64,000 nucleotides of DNA from Calothrix sp. NIES-4101 (GTDB lineage Bacteria; Cyanobacteriota; Cyanobacteriia; Cyanobacteriales; Nostocaceae). Within the stretch, counting starts at the first letter, position 1. Every line of letters begins with the position of its first letter. This document shows positions 11,103 through 19,420 of the stretch, one piece after another. The notes under the pieces were generated by a model. The model did no database searches and was not told where the DNA came from. It saw only the letters and a program-made list of their open reading frames with translations. A program made the position numbers and the translations under genes. Location of the stretch: NCBI GenBank assembly GCA_004296455.1, contig AP018280.1:1612001-1676000 (forward strand), given 5' to 3'.

Positions 11103-11489
11103 ATGGAACAACCGACAATTGGACAGTTAGAAAGAGAAATTTCAAATCGTATTCGTTCCCTATATAATGCTCAGCTTGGGCAGCGTATCGGCAAAATCAT
11201 CTGCCATTTTTTTGATAAACAATTGGCAATTACAATTGAGGATTCTATTACATTAGCTGAAAAAACTCTTGTAAATGCAGGAAAAGAAGATTTAGCAGAG
11301 CAGGTTCGATTTGACTTAGATCAAATTATTAAGCCTCGGATTAAAGATACAATTGAAGAGGTCATCAATAAACCAATTGTGGAACTAATTAGCCATACCA
11401 GTTTAACCTCTGGACGTACTGCCATAATTGTGGTATTAGAGCAACTTCCTGTTGTGCGTAATCCTCATGCGATTCCGAAAGCGAATTAA
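11103..11489 (+). CDS. DUF2294 domain protein
   Basis: The 128-aa product starting at MEQPTIGQLEREISNRI matches the DUF2294 (Na-translocating-decarboxylase-unrelated, uncharacterised) pattern: an N-terminal helix, the IEDSITLAEKTL segment, a charged middle helix (DLDQIIKPRIKDTIEEVI) and the terminal block GRTAIIVVLEQLPVVRNP. In-frame upstream ATGs (11079, 11091) add residues not expected in the family, so ATG 11103 is chosen. It is convergent with nifJ. The family's biochemical role is not established; members are common in cyanobacteria and some Firmicutes. Confidence 0.75.
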   Translation: MEQPTIGQLEREISNRIRSLYNAQLGQRIGKIICHFFDKQLAITIEDSITLAEKTLVNAGKEDLAEQVRFDLDQIIKPRIKDTIEEVINKPIVELISHTSLTSGRTAIIVVLEQLPVVRNPHAIPKAN

Positions 11490-11603
11490 ATTGTTTACCA
11501 GAATTTCTTGAAAGTGAAAAATCCAGGATAAGCACAAGATTTGCACAATTAAAACTACAGAGATGGAGAAAACGCAGAGAGGAATCAAAGCCAGCTATTT
11601 TGA

Positions 11604-14600
11604 TTATTCCTTTGCTTCTGCAACTTGTCTTGCTGCTAAATATTCATACATTTTCCATCGTGTATTGACTTCATTTTGTGATTCATCTAGCAAGCGCTTG
11701 GCAAGTTCAGGTTTACTTTTGGTTAACATTTTGAAACGGTTTTCTTGATACATTGATGCTTCTACAGATTGCTGGGGTTGCTTCATGTCTATTTGCAACG
11801 GATTTTTACCTTGGTTAAGTAAATGGGGGTTGTAACGATACAGCAGCCATCGTCCTGAATCTACCAAATTTTTTTGATGGTTCATGGCTGTTGTCATATT
11901 GATACCGTGGGCAATGCAATGGCTGTAGGCGATAATTAATGATGGTCCATTGTAGGCTTCCGCCTCAATGAAAGCTTTCAGTGTATGTTCATCCTTAGCA
12001 CCTATTGCTACACTAGCTACGTAGATATTGCCGTAGGTCATAGCAATTAGTCCCAAATCCTTTTTGGCTGCGGGTTTTCCACTAGCAGCAAACTTAGCGA
12101 TCGCACCCTTGGGTGTGGCTTTAGACGACTGTCCGCCTGTATTAGAATATACTTCTGTGTCCATGACTAGGACATTGACATTTCTCCCACTAGCCAAAAC
12201 ATGGTCGAGTCCGCCAAAATCAATATCATAAGCCCAACCATCGCCACCGACTATCCATACAGATTTTTTCACTAGGTAATCGGCAAGTGATTGGAGATTT
12301 TGGATTTGGGATTTCTCCCTGTCTCCTTCGCTCCATTTCCTGGTATCTAGAGCATTTTGTAATTCCTGTTTCAATAGATAAACTCGTTCCCGTTGTTCCC
12401 AAATATCGGCTTCGGTGTTTTGTGGGGCATTGAGAATCGTATGAGCCAAATTATGAAACTCTTGCTGTTTTCCCAGTTCTTTTAACAATTCTCCAGCATA
12501 TTCTGCATGTTTATCTACAGAAAGTCGGAAACCCAAACCAAATTCGGCATTATCTTCAAATAAATTATTCGACCAAGCGGGGCCTCTACCATCTATATTG
12601 GTTGTGTAGGGTGTTGTCGGTAGATTGCCACCGTAGATGGAAGAACAACCTGTAGCGTTGGCAATTAAAGAGCGATCGCCAAATAATTGTGTTAGTAACT
12701 TTAAATATGGGGTTTCTCCGCAACCTGCACATGCGCCGGAAAATTCAAACAATGGTTCTTGTAGTTGTTGCTGGTTAATCCGATTTAATTTTAACTTAGT
12801 GCGATCGGGAATTGGTAAGTTCAAAAAGAAGTCCCAATTTTCCTTTTCTTGTTCCCGCAAAGGTGGTTGTGGTTCCATATTTATGGCTTTGCGTTCCGGT
12901 TGAGCTTTATTTTTCGCCGGACAAATATCAACGCAGATACCGCACCCAGTACAGTCTTCTGGTGCTACTTGAATAGTAAATTTTTGTCCTGCAAAGTCTT
13001 TATCTTTGACATTTGTAGATTTAAAAGTTGCAGGGGCATTATTTAATTGGCTCTCGTCATAAACTTTACTGCGAATCACACCATGGGGACATAGCATGAC
13101 GCATTTACTGCACTGTACACAAACATCGGTATCCCATACGGGTATTTCTTCAGCAACGTTGCGTTTTTCCCATTTCGCCGTTCCCGTGGGGAAAGTCCCA
13201 TCCGCAGGTAGGGCACTGACAGGTAAATTATCGCCTTCCCACACCATCATTTTACCGAGGACATCGCGGACAAATTCGGGGGCAGGAGGGGAAGGTTGTT
13301 GGGTAGTAGGGAGTGATGAAATTACAGGTTTGATATCGACTTTATGGAGGTTTGCCAGGGTGTTATCAACTGCATCCAAATTTTTGCGAACAACATCTGC
13401 ACCTTTTTTACCATAAGTTTTCGCGATCGCATCTTTTATTTTTTCAATGGCTTCATCTTGAGGTAATACACCTGCTAAGGCGAAGAAACACACCTGCATA
13501 ATTGTATTGATGCGCCCTCCCATACCACTTTCACGGGCAACTTTATTGGCATCAATGATATAAAACTTCAGCTTTTTGTCGATGATTTGCTGCTGCACCT
13601 TCTCCGTGAGATGTTGCCAAACTGTATCTACACCATAAGGACTATTTACCAGAAAAGTAGCTCCATGTGCCGCATCTTTAAGAATATCCACCCGTTCTAG
13701 AAATACCCATTGATGACATCCAATAAAATTCGCCTTGTTAATCAGATAAGTGGAGCGAATCGGTTGTGAACCAAAACGTAAATGGGAAACCGTCATCGAA
13801 CCCGACTTTTTCGAGTCATAGACAAAATAACCTTGAGCGTAATTATTAGTTCCTTCACCAATAATTTTGATGGAGTTCTTATTCGCACCGACAGTTCCAT
13901 CCGCACCCAATCCATAAAACATCGCCCGCACCACCCTATCAGACTCAATCGAGAAATTCGAGTCATAGGGAAGTGAAGTATAACTCACATCATCATGAAT
14001 ACCCACAGTAAAGTGATTCTGCGGTACTTCACTCAGCAAATTTGCAAACACACTCAACACCATCGCCGGAGTAAACTCCTTCGATGACAACCCGTACCTA
14101 CCACCAATGATTTTGGGGAAAGAGAAAGAGTTAGATATTTCTTCTCTTCTTCCCTTGTTTTTGAGCCATTCCTCATGAATTGCTGTCACCACATCCAAAT
14201 ACAACGGTTCCCCAGCACTACCTGGTTCCTTAGTTCTATCCAGAACCGCAATCGACTTCACTGTATCTGGTAAAACCTCAACAAACCTGCGGACATCAAA
14301 AGGACGATACAACCGCACCTTCACCACTCCAACCTTCTCACCCTGTGTATTCAAATAATCAACCGTCTCATGCACCGTCTCACATCCCGAACCCATGATG
14401 ACAATTACTCTTTCCGCATCACTGGCACCATAATATTCATATATTTTGTAATATCTACTGGTACGCAAACCAAACTCATCCATCGCTTCCTGCACTATTC
14501 CCGGACAAGCATCATAATAAGGATTTGCACCTTCTCTGGATTGAAAATATACATCGGGATTCTGTGCCGTCCCCCGCAATACCGGACGGTCTGGAGTTAG

Positions 14601-15221
14601 TGCCCGTTGGCGATGGGCAATAATTAACTCTTCATCAATTAACGCTTTTAAATCATCATCCTGTAGCAATTCCACCTTTTGGACTTCGTGGGAAGTACGG
14701 AAACCATCACAGAAATGCATAAAAGGTACACGTGCTTTCAAAGTTGCAGCTTGAGCAATGAGAGCAAAGTCATGTGCTTCCTGAACAGAAGCAGAACATA
14801 AAAGAGCAAAACCACTGGCACGGGCAGCCATCACATCACTATGATCACCAAAAATAGATAACGCATGGGTGGCTAAAGCACGAGCCGCAACATGAATAAC
14901 AGCACTAGTAAGTTCCCCAGCAATTTTGTAGAGGTTGGGAATCATTAATAACAACCCTTGCGAAGACGTAAAAGTTGTTGTTAAGGAACCCGTTTGTAAA
15001 GCTCCATGTGCTGCTGCTGCTGCCCCACCTTCACTTTGCATCTCAATCACACTGGGAACCGTACCCCAGAGGTTTTTACGCCCATCAGCAGACCAAGCAT
15101 CCGCCCACTCTCCCATCGGCGAAGAAGGCGTGATAGGATAAATAGCGATCGCTTCATTAAGTTTGTAGGCAATTCGTGCGATCGCTTCGTTACCATCAAT
15201 TGTTGCGTAGGTTTTCTTCAT
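11604..15221 (-). CDS. nifJ: Pyruvate:ferredoxin (flavodoxin) oxidoreductase
   Basis: This 1,205-aa single-chain enzyme converts pyruvate and CoA to acetyl-CoA and CO2 while reducing ferredoxin or flavodoxin. Domains in order: pyrimidine-binding domain I (IYPITPSSPMGEWAD at the N-terminus), domain II, the gamma-type domain III, an 8Fe ferredoxin-like insert (CVQCSKCVMLCPHG and CTGCGICVDICP), the proximal cluster ligands in CAGCGETPY, and the C-terminal TPP-binding domain with GDGWAYDIDFGG and YSNTGGQSSKATP. Length and motifs are complete. In diazotrophic cyanobacteria NifJ can feed nitrogenase, and it lies only 2.4 kb from nifH here, though on the other strand. A fermentative or mixotrophic role is equally possible. 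Confidence 0.96.
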   Translation of the reverse strand: MKKTYATIDGNEAIARIAYKLNEAIAIYPITPSSPMGEWADAWSADGRKNLWGTVPSVIEMQSEGGAAAAAHGALQTGSLTTTFTSSQGLLLMIPNLYKIAGELTSAVIHVAARALATHALSIFGDHSDVMAARASGFALLCSASVQEAHDFALIAQAATLKARVPFMHFCDGFRTSHEVQKVELLQDDDLKALIDEELIIAHRQRALTPDRPVLRGTAQNPDVYFQSREGANPYYDACPGIVQEAMDEFGLRTSRYYKIYEYYGASDAERVIVIMGSGCETVHETVDYLNTQGEKVGVVKVRLYRPFDVRRFVEVLPDTVKSIAVLDRTKEPGSAGEPLYLDVVTAIHEEWLKNKGRREEISNSFSFPKIIGGRYGLSSKEFTPAMVLSVFANLLSEVPQNHFTVGIHDDVSYTSLPYDSNFSIESDRVVRAMFYGLGADGTVGANKNSIKIIGEGTNNYAQGYFVYDSKKSGSMTVSHLRFGSQPIRSTYLINKANFIGCHQWVFLERVDILKDAAHGATFLVNSPYGVDTVWQHLTEKVQQQIIDKKLKFYIIDANKVARESGMGGRINTIMQVCFFALAGVLPQDEAIEKIKDAIAKTYGKKGADVVRKNLDAVDNTLANLHKVDIKPVISSLPTTQQPSPPAPEFVRDVLGKMMVWEGDNLPVSALPADGTFPTGTAKWEKRNVAEEIPVWDTDVCVQCSKCVMLCPHGVIRSKVYDESQLNNAPATFKSTNVKDKDFAGQKFTIQVAPEDCTGCGICVDICPAKNKAQPERKAINMEPQPPLREQEKENWDFFLNLPIPDRTKLKLNRINQQQLQEPLFEFSGACAGCGETPYLKLLTQLFGDRSLIANATGCSSIYGGNLPTTPYTTNIDGRGPAWSNNLFEDNAEFGLGFRLSVDKHAEYAGELLKELGKQQEFHNLAHTILNAPQNTEADIWEQRERVYLLKQELQNALDTRKWSEGDREKSQIQNLQSLADYLVKKSVWIVGGDGWAYDIDFGGLDHVLASGRNVNVLVMDTEVYSNTGGQSSKATPKGAIAKFAASGKPAAKKDLGLIAMTYGNIYVASVAIGAKDEHTLKAFIEAEAYNGPSLIIAYSHCIAHGINMTTAMNHQKNLVDSGRWLLYRYNPHLLNQGKNPLQIDMKQPQQSVEASMYQENRFKMLTKSKPELAKRLLDESQNEVNTRWKMYEYLAARQVAEAKE

Positions 15222-15693
15222 CTCTTTATAAATAACCTCTTCATCAAAAAGAGGAATAGCAAAGGTTAGGTTATTTTCTTGATTTATACCTATATTTTGT
15301 GTATTTTTCTGAGCAATATTCTGTTATTGGTTGACAATCAATCTGTTATGGAATTGTTCTCTATTTTGACAAAACTCATCAGTATTAATACTAAGTAATT
15401 GAGTGATGAAATATGCAAAATCAACTGGTTATACCATTTCACGAAAAATCTGATACAGATGTAAATCCTGAAAGCTTTGCTGCATCTAAGTTCTTTCATT
15501 GCGTAGCTTGCTTCACTCTTCGAGAAGGCTTGCGCCTACGCGACAGCGAGTATTGCGACTTGCGAATGGTGAATTGGTATTAGTCTCCGCCGATTTGTTT
15601 AGTCATTAGCAATTTTGGGGAAAAACTTGATCTTGCTACATATTTGCAAACATCACGGTAAAATGTATAAGGCTTGGCGCTTCCGGAATGATC
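15222..15693. other. Intergenic region between divergent nifJ and aroC
   Basis: This 470-base spacer must hold both promoters. It includes a REP-like GC-rich segment at 15501-15542. No ORF with a plausible start is visible. Confidence 0.5.
15501..15542. repeat. REP-like imperfect palindrome
   Basis: GCGTAGCTTGC at the left can pair imperfectly with GCTTGCGCCTACGC at the right, ending around 15542. The GC-rich, GTAG/CTAC-containing style is that of short interspersed palindromes in filamentous cyanobacteria and stands out from the AT-rich spacer. Confidence 0.45.
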
Positions 15694-16782
15694 ATGGGCA
15701 ACACATTTGGACATCTATTTCGCATTACGACATTTGGCGAGTCTCACGGTGGTGGCGTCGGAGTTGTCATTGATGGTTGTCCGCCACGACTAGAGATTAC
15801 CAGCGAAGAAATTCAGTTTGAACTCGATCGCCGCCGACCCGGACAAAGTAAAATAACGACACCACGCAAAGAAGAGGATAAATGCGAAATTCTCTCTGGT
15901 GTCTTTGAAGGCAAAACATTGGGTACACCCATCTCAATTTTGGTGCGTAACAAAGATACGCGATCGCAAGATTATGATGAGATGTCGGTAAAATATCGCC
16001 CTTCCCATGCTGATGCTACCTATGATGCAAAATATGGCTTTCGGAATTGGCAAGGTGGTGGGAGGTCGTCGGCGCGTGAGACAATTGGTAGGGTAGCAGC
16101 AGGTGCGATCGCGAAAAAAATTCTCCGCCAAGTGGCTGGTGTGGAAATTATCGGTTACGTTCAGCGTATTCAGGGTTTAGAAGCTGTCATTGATTCCGGG
16201 AATGTCACATTAGCACAAGTCGAAAGCAATATAGTTCGCTGTCCCGATGACAAAATTGCCGAGAAAATGATTGCATTAATCGAGCAAACTGGTAGGCAAG
16301 GTAATTCTATCGGTGGTGTGGTGGAATGCGTGGCGCGTAACGTTCCCAAAGGTTTGGGTGAACCTGTGTTTGATAAATTAGAGGCAGATATTGCTAAGGC
16401 TGTCATGTCGTTGCCAGCAAGTAAGGGGTTTGAAATTGGTTCCGGTTTTGCTGGCACTTTGCTCACGGGTTTTGAACATAATGATGAATTTTATACTGAT
16501 GAAAATGGAGAAATTCGTACTGTCACGAATCGCTCCGGTGGTGTTCAAGGTGGCATTTCTAACGGTGAAAATATCATTATTCGTGTAGCATTTAAACCGA
16601 CAGCAACTATCCGTAAAGAGCAGAAAACCGTCACTAAAGAGGGGGAAGAGACAGTTTTAGCTGGTAAAGGAAGACACGACCCCTGTGTGTTACCCCGTGC
16701 TGTGCCGATGGTGGAAGCAATGCTAGCTTTGGTGTTATGTGACCATTTATTGAGAAATCATGGACAGTGTCAAGTGCTATAA
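15694..16782 (+). CDS. aroC: Chorismate synthase
   Basis: Catalyses the last shikimate-pathway step, anti-elimination of phosphate from 5-enolpyruvylshikimate-3-phosphate to chorismate, using reduced FMN. The 362-aa protein opens with the signature [20 protein letters not shown] and has the conserved RPSHADATY and [10 protein letters not shown] blocks and the C-terminal [21 protein letters not shown] 15694 is favoured over ATG 15688 because nearly all homologues begin MGN(T/S)FG. It is full length with nothing odd. The following hypothetical gene starts 33 bases later on the same strand. Confidence 0.97.
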   Translation: MGNTFGHLFRITTFGESHGGGVGVVIDGCPPRLEITSEEIQFELDRRRPGQSKITTPRKEEDKCEILSGVFEGKTLGTPISILVRNKDTRSQDYDEMSVKYRPSHADATYDAKYGFRNWQGGGRSSARETIGRVAAGAIAKKILRQVAGVEIIGYVQRIQGLEAVIDSGNVTLAQVESNIVRCPDDKIAEKMIALIEQTGRQGNSIGGVVECVARNVPKGLGEPVFDKLEADIAKAVMSLPASKGFEIGSGFAGTLLTGFEHNDEFYTDENGEIRTVTNRSGGVQGGISNGENIIIRVAFKPTATIRKEQKTVTKEGEETVLAGKGRHDPCVLPRAVPMVEAMLALVLCDHLLRNHGQCQVL

Positions 16783-16814
16783 TTCGCAGTTCGCAATTAA
16801 GAAATGAAGATGCA

Positions 16815-17279
16815 ATGAGTAAACAATTAGATAAAGCACTATCTCTGGAAGTCGCTCAAACAATCAAAAGTAAGTCAAAAAAACCGTTTGATAATGCTTA
16901 TAAAGCTGCATTAGCAACAACAGGAGCAAGTTACGTTCAGGGATTTTTAGTTGCCGTCGGGAAACCATTCCGCCCACTAGAACATGCCTGGATTGAAGTC
17001 GATGACAAAATTATTGACCCAAATTTACCGCATATCAAAAAAAATACTGAGGATTTATTGTACTTTCCCGCACAATCAATACCTGTAAAAAAACTTAAGT
17101 CGATAATTGAAGAATCCCAAGAAGATTATCCCGAAGATGACCCGTTGCCAATTTACGGCAATGCCCCATATGAATATTATGGAGATGTGATGTTAGGTGA
17201 TAAAGCTTACTTGCAAGCTTATCAAGCTGCGGAAGCAAAGTGCAAGGAACTGAATCAAAGGATTGTGGATAGTAATTGA
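16815..17279 (+). CDS. Conserved hypothetical protein downstream of aroC
   Basis: A 154-aa soluble acidic protein beginning MSKQLDKALSLEVAQTIKS. It contains QGFLVAVGKPFRPLEHAWIE, which resembles small proteins handling an 'EHAWIE' sequence in which a His and Glu/Asp are conserved, followed by DDKIIDPNLPH. The frame is open back to 16767, inside aroC, but the ATG at 16815 gives a sensible N-terminus. It probably shares a transcript with aroC. I do not recognise a function. Confidence 0.65.
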   Translation: MSKQLDKALSLEVAQTIKSKSKKPFDNAYKAALATTGASYVQGFLVAVGKPFRPLEHAWIEVDDKIIDPNLPHIKKNTEDLLYFPAQSIPVKKLKSIIEESQEDYPEDDPLPIYGNAPYEYYGDVMLGDKAYLQAYQAAEAKCKELNQRIVDSN

Positions 17280-17293
17280 CTGTGGGAAAAATG

Positions 17294-18493
17294 TTAACGT
17301 GAAGCCAATTTACTCAACCATGCTTCCGCTTCATCATAAAACTGAAATTGACTTTCATGATGGCGAAATTCCGGTGTATGCACCATTCTTCTACCATTTA
17401 CCCACTTTTCACCGTGGTATTTGTGCAATAACTCGTGATATAAAACAAATTCAACAACCAACTCAGGAATGGCAATTTCATCCAAAGCTAAACTGATGAC
17501 AATTCTATCCCTGGCTGGTTCATAATGCCCGAACTTACGGTAAGTGTGAAATTGACTCCACATTAAACGAGGTTTCGTTAATTGAGCACCAAAATACTCG
17601 TAATTTATTTTGTCAAACAATCTATCTAAGTTGTAATGCTTTCCTTGGCTATCTTCGGTGGATGTTTCCGTAATTAAATCTAATTCCAATAAAATATCAC
17701 TGTATTCATCGGAACTAGCATACTCACGAATAATTCTTGTGGCTTCTGAGCTTTTTCCTTGTAGCGAAATTTTCACTAATGCTTGAAAAACGTCTTCATT
17801 GGCATTAATAAAACCCTCACTCATAATCAAATTAATCTTATCCCCAATCCAACGACTGCGGTATAAACCAGAAAGATTGGTAATTTCAATTACATGCTTG
17901 ACTGTATCATGACCATAATCGCGACAAAAAGATTGAGCGATTAACTGCAAACGCTGTGTAGTTTGTAAATGTAATTTTAAATTAGCTTCGACCATCAAAA
18001 ACTTCATCCAAGCGTATATTTGTCGGGAAGAACTTGTCAAATTCGCTGGTGTGGCATTCTGGCTAGTGCAGATATTTTCAATGGCTGTCACAACCTCATT
18101 AAGTGTGTGAATTAATCTAGAAGTATTGATATATTCTAAATTTTGCTGTTTGAGATTTGCGGAAGCTGCTAGTTGTGAAATCTCCCACAATATTGCCCTC
18201 TGCTGAGTCTTAATATTTTTTATACCTATAGTCTGCACCTGAGTTCTTGTTAAATTACATGTAGATGCAGGTAAATTATGTAAGTCAATGTTTTTTAAAA
18301 AATAATATGCGTGACGCGATCGCACTGGTAATTGATGAGGTGTTACTTTCGCGTCAGCACACAATCTTTCCACAGTTTCTACTGAACTGAGAACAAATTT
18401 TTGGAATGATGGCACTTCAGCAGGTGCAACTCCAATCTTTAATTGTTCTTGTGCTTTCTGAGCAGCCTTGACTAACCCACGAATTTGAAGCAT
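17294..18493 (-). CDS. SprT-like zinc metallopeptidase domain protein
   Basis: The C-terminal third of this 399-aa protein contains HELLH (residues 353-357), a HExxH zinc site, followed by HTPEFRHHE (372-380), which supplies a third His, and a preceding block NLDRLFDKINYEYFGAQL typical of SprT/WSS1-like folds (the PRLMWSQF...GHYEPARDRIVIS strands). The N-terminal 230 residues are helical with no recognised domain. SprT-like proteases in other lineages degrade DNA-protein crosslinks, but this bacterial subgroup is not characterised. It overlaps no neighbour and is convergent with the aroC-linked gene. Confidence 0.75.
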   Translation of the reverse strand: MLQIRGLVKAAQKAQEQLKIGVAPAEVPSFQKFVLSSVETVERLCADAKVTPHQLPVRSRHAYYFLKNIDLHNLPASTCNLTRTQVQTIGIKNIKTQQRAILWEISQLAASANLKQQNLEYINTSRLIHTLNEVVTAIENICTSQNATPANLTSSSRQIYAWMKFLMVEANLKLHLQTTQRLQLIAQSFCRDYGHDTVKHVIEITNLSGLYRSRWIGDKINLIMSEGFINANEDVFQALVKISLQGKSSEATRIIREYASSDEYSDILLELDLITETSTEDSQGKHYNLDRLFDKINYEYFGAQLTKPRLMWSQFHTYRKFGHYEPARDRIVISLALDEIAIPELVVEFVLYHELLHKYHGEKWVNGRRMVHTPEFRHHESQFQFYDEAEAWLSKLASR

Positions 18494-18692
18494 GGTTTAT
18501 TATCTTTTGCTGCATGAATTGTACCAAAGTCAAGCCGGAAGGGGAAGCAGGAGCAGGTACAAGTGGAAAAGAGAATAATAATCTCAAATCTCAAATTTAA
18601 GATTTGGATTAACCAACAAAACTAAAAAACAATGCCGCAAATAATGCGATTGCCTGATGCTATAACCCTGAAATTTGTAATTAAATGGCTCT

Positions 18693-19037
18693 CTACTCTT
18701 CAGATTCAATTAACTTGAAACCCCAGGGCTTGAGAGCGGCTATAGCTATTTCCTTGGCGATCCCTTCATAAACTTCCCATTCATCTTTGTGGTCTTTAGG
18801 ATGTCCATCACCAACATTACCAGCAACCTTGATTATAGGTAAACCAATGATGCGATCGCGCTCCAGGCGTTTGGGAATGGCTAATCTGACTTTGTGACCG
18901 ACAAACTTCGATACACTGGAATTAGCTACAGATTCGCGAATTAAACAGATATCACCAGCATTCCCCCAAGTAGTGGGATAGATGTGGAGGAAGGAAATAT
19001 AGGTTTCTGGTTTGATGGTTCTTTTTAGAACTTGCAT
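18693..19037 (-). CDS. Hypothetical protein, 114 aa
   Basis: A small soluble protein (MQVLKRTIKPETYISFLHIY at the start) with a mixed alpha/beta look and a Gly/Asp-rich turn (VAGNVGDGHPKDHKDEWE). It has one internal Cys and no membrane segment. The ATG is the only good start. The gene stands alone between the SprT-like gene and a MITE-like repeat, all on the minus strand. I do not recognise the family. Confidence 0.55.
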   Translation of the reverse strand: MQVLKRTIKPETYISFLHIYPTTWGNAGDICLIRESVANSSVSKFVGHKVRLAIPKRLERDRIIGLPIIKVAGNVGDGHPKDHKDEWEVYEGIAKEIAIAALKPWGFKLIESEE

Positions 19038-19420
19038 TATTTGTAATCTTTACCAATTAATTAAGGCTAATGTTATCCATAATCTGCCATAACCAGCATA
19101 ACTCAAATCGAAATCAGAGTATCCCGTTTTGGTGTCTGTAATCTGAGTGTCCCATAGGCTGGATGTGACGCAATAATAAATACTGGGATTTCTAGGCGTT
19201 GCCTAATTGGCGGATAATTTGGAAATTTTCAAAAAATAATCACCGCATCTCCCCAATACGGTTCGGATAAGCAAAAAATGAAAGAAAATTGTCGGGTGTA
19301 AGTCTTGTTTTTACGTTTTTTCCCTTGTCCCTTTTCCCTTTAACCGAACCGTATTGCGCGTCTCCCCATCTCCAACTCAGCCTCAATCATCCAATTGCTG
19401 CTTCTAAAATTCCACAGCAA
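19038..19420. other. Intergenic region carrying a MITE-like repeat
   Basis: A 383-base spacer with no credible ORF; its central feature is the inverted-repeat element at 19254-19356. Confidence 0.6.
19254..19356. repeat. MITE-like element with 13-bp terminal inverted repeats
   Basis: CAATACGGTTCGG (19254-19266) and its exact complement CCGAACCGTATTG (19344-19356) bound a 103-bp stretch; the match continues inward as WTAA. The inside is low-complexity (A-rich then T/C-rich) and non-coding. No convincing target duplication is visible at the flanks. Confidence 0.6.

Noticed and set aside
12637-15269. Several 60-110 codon plus-strand frames
   Set aside because: All lie antisense to the well-supported nifJ gene and have shadow-like composition.
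16767-16814. Upstream start for the hypothetical gene after aroC
   Set aside because: It would overlap the aroC stop; the ATG at 16815 gives a normal N-terminus.
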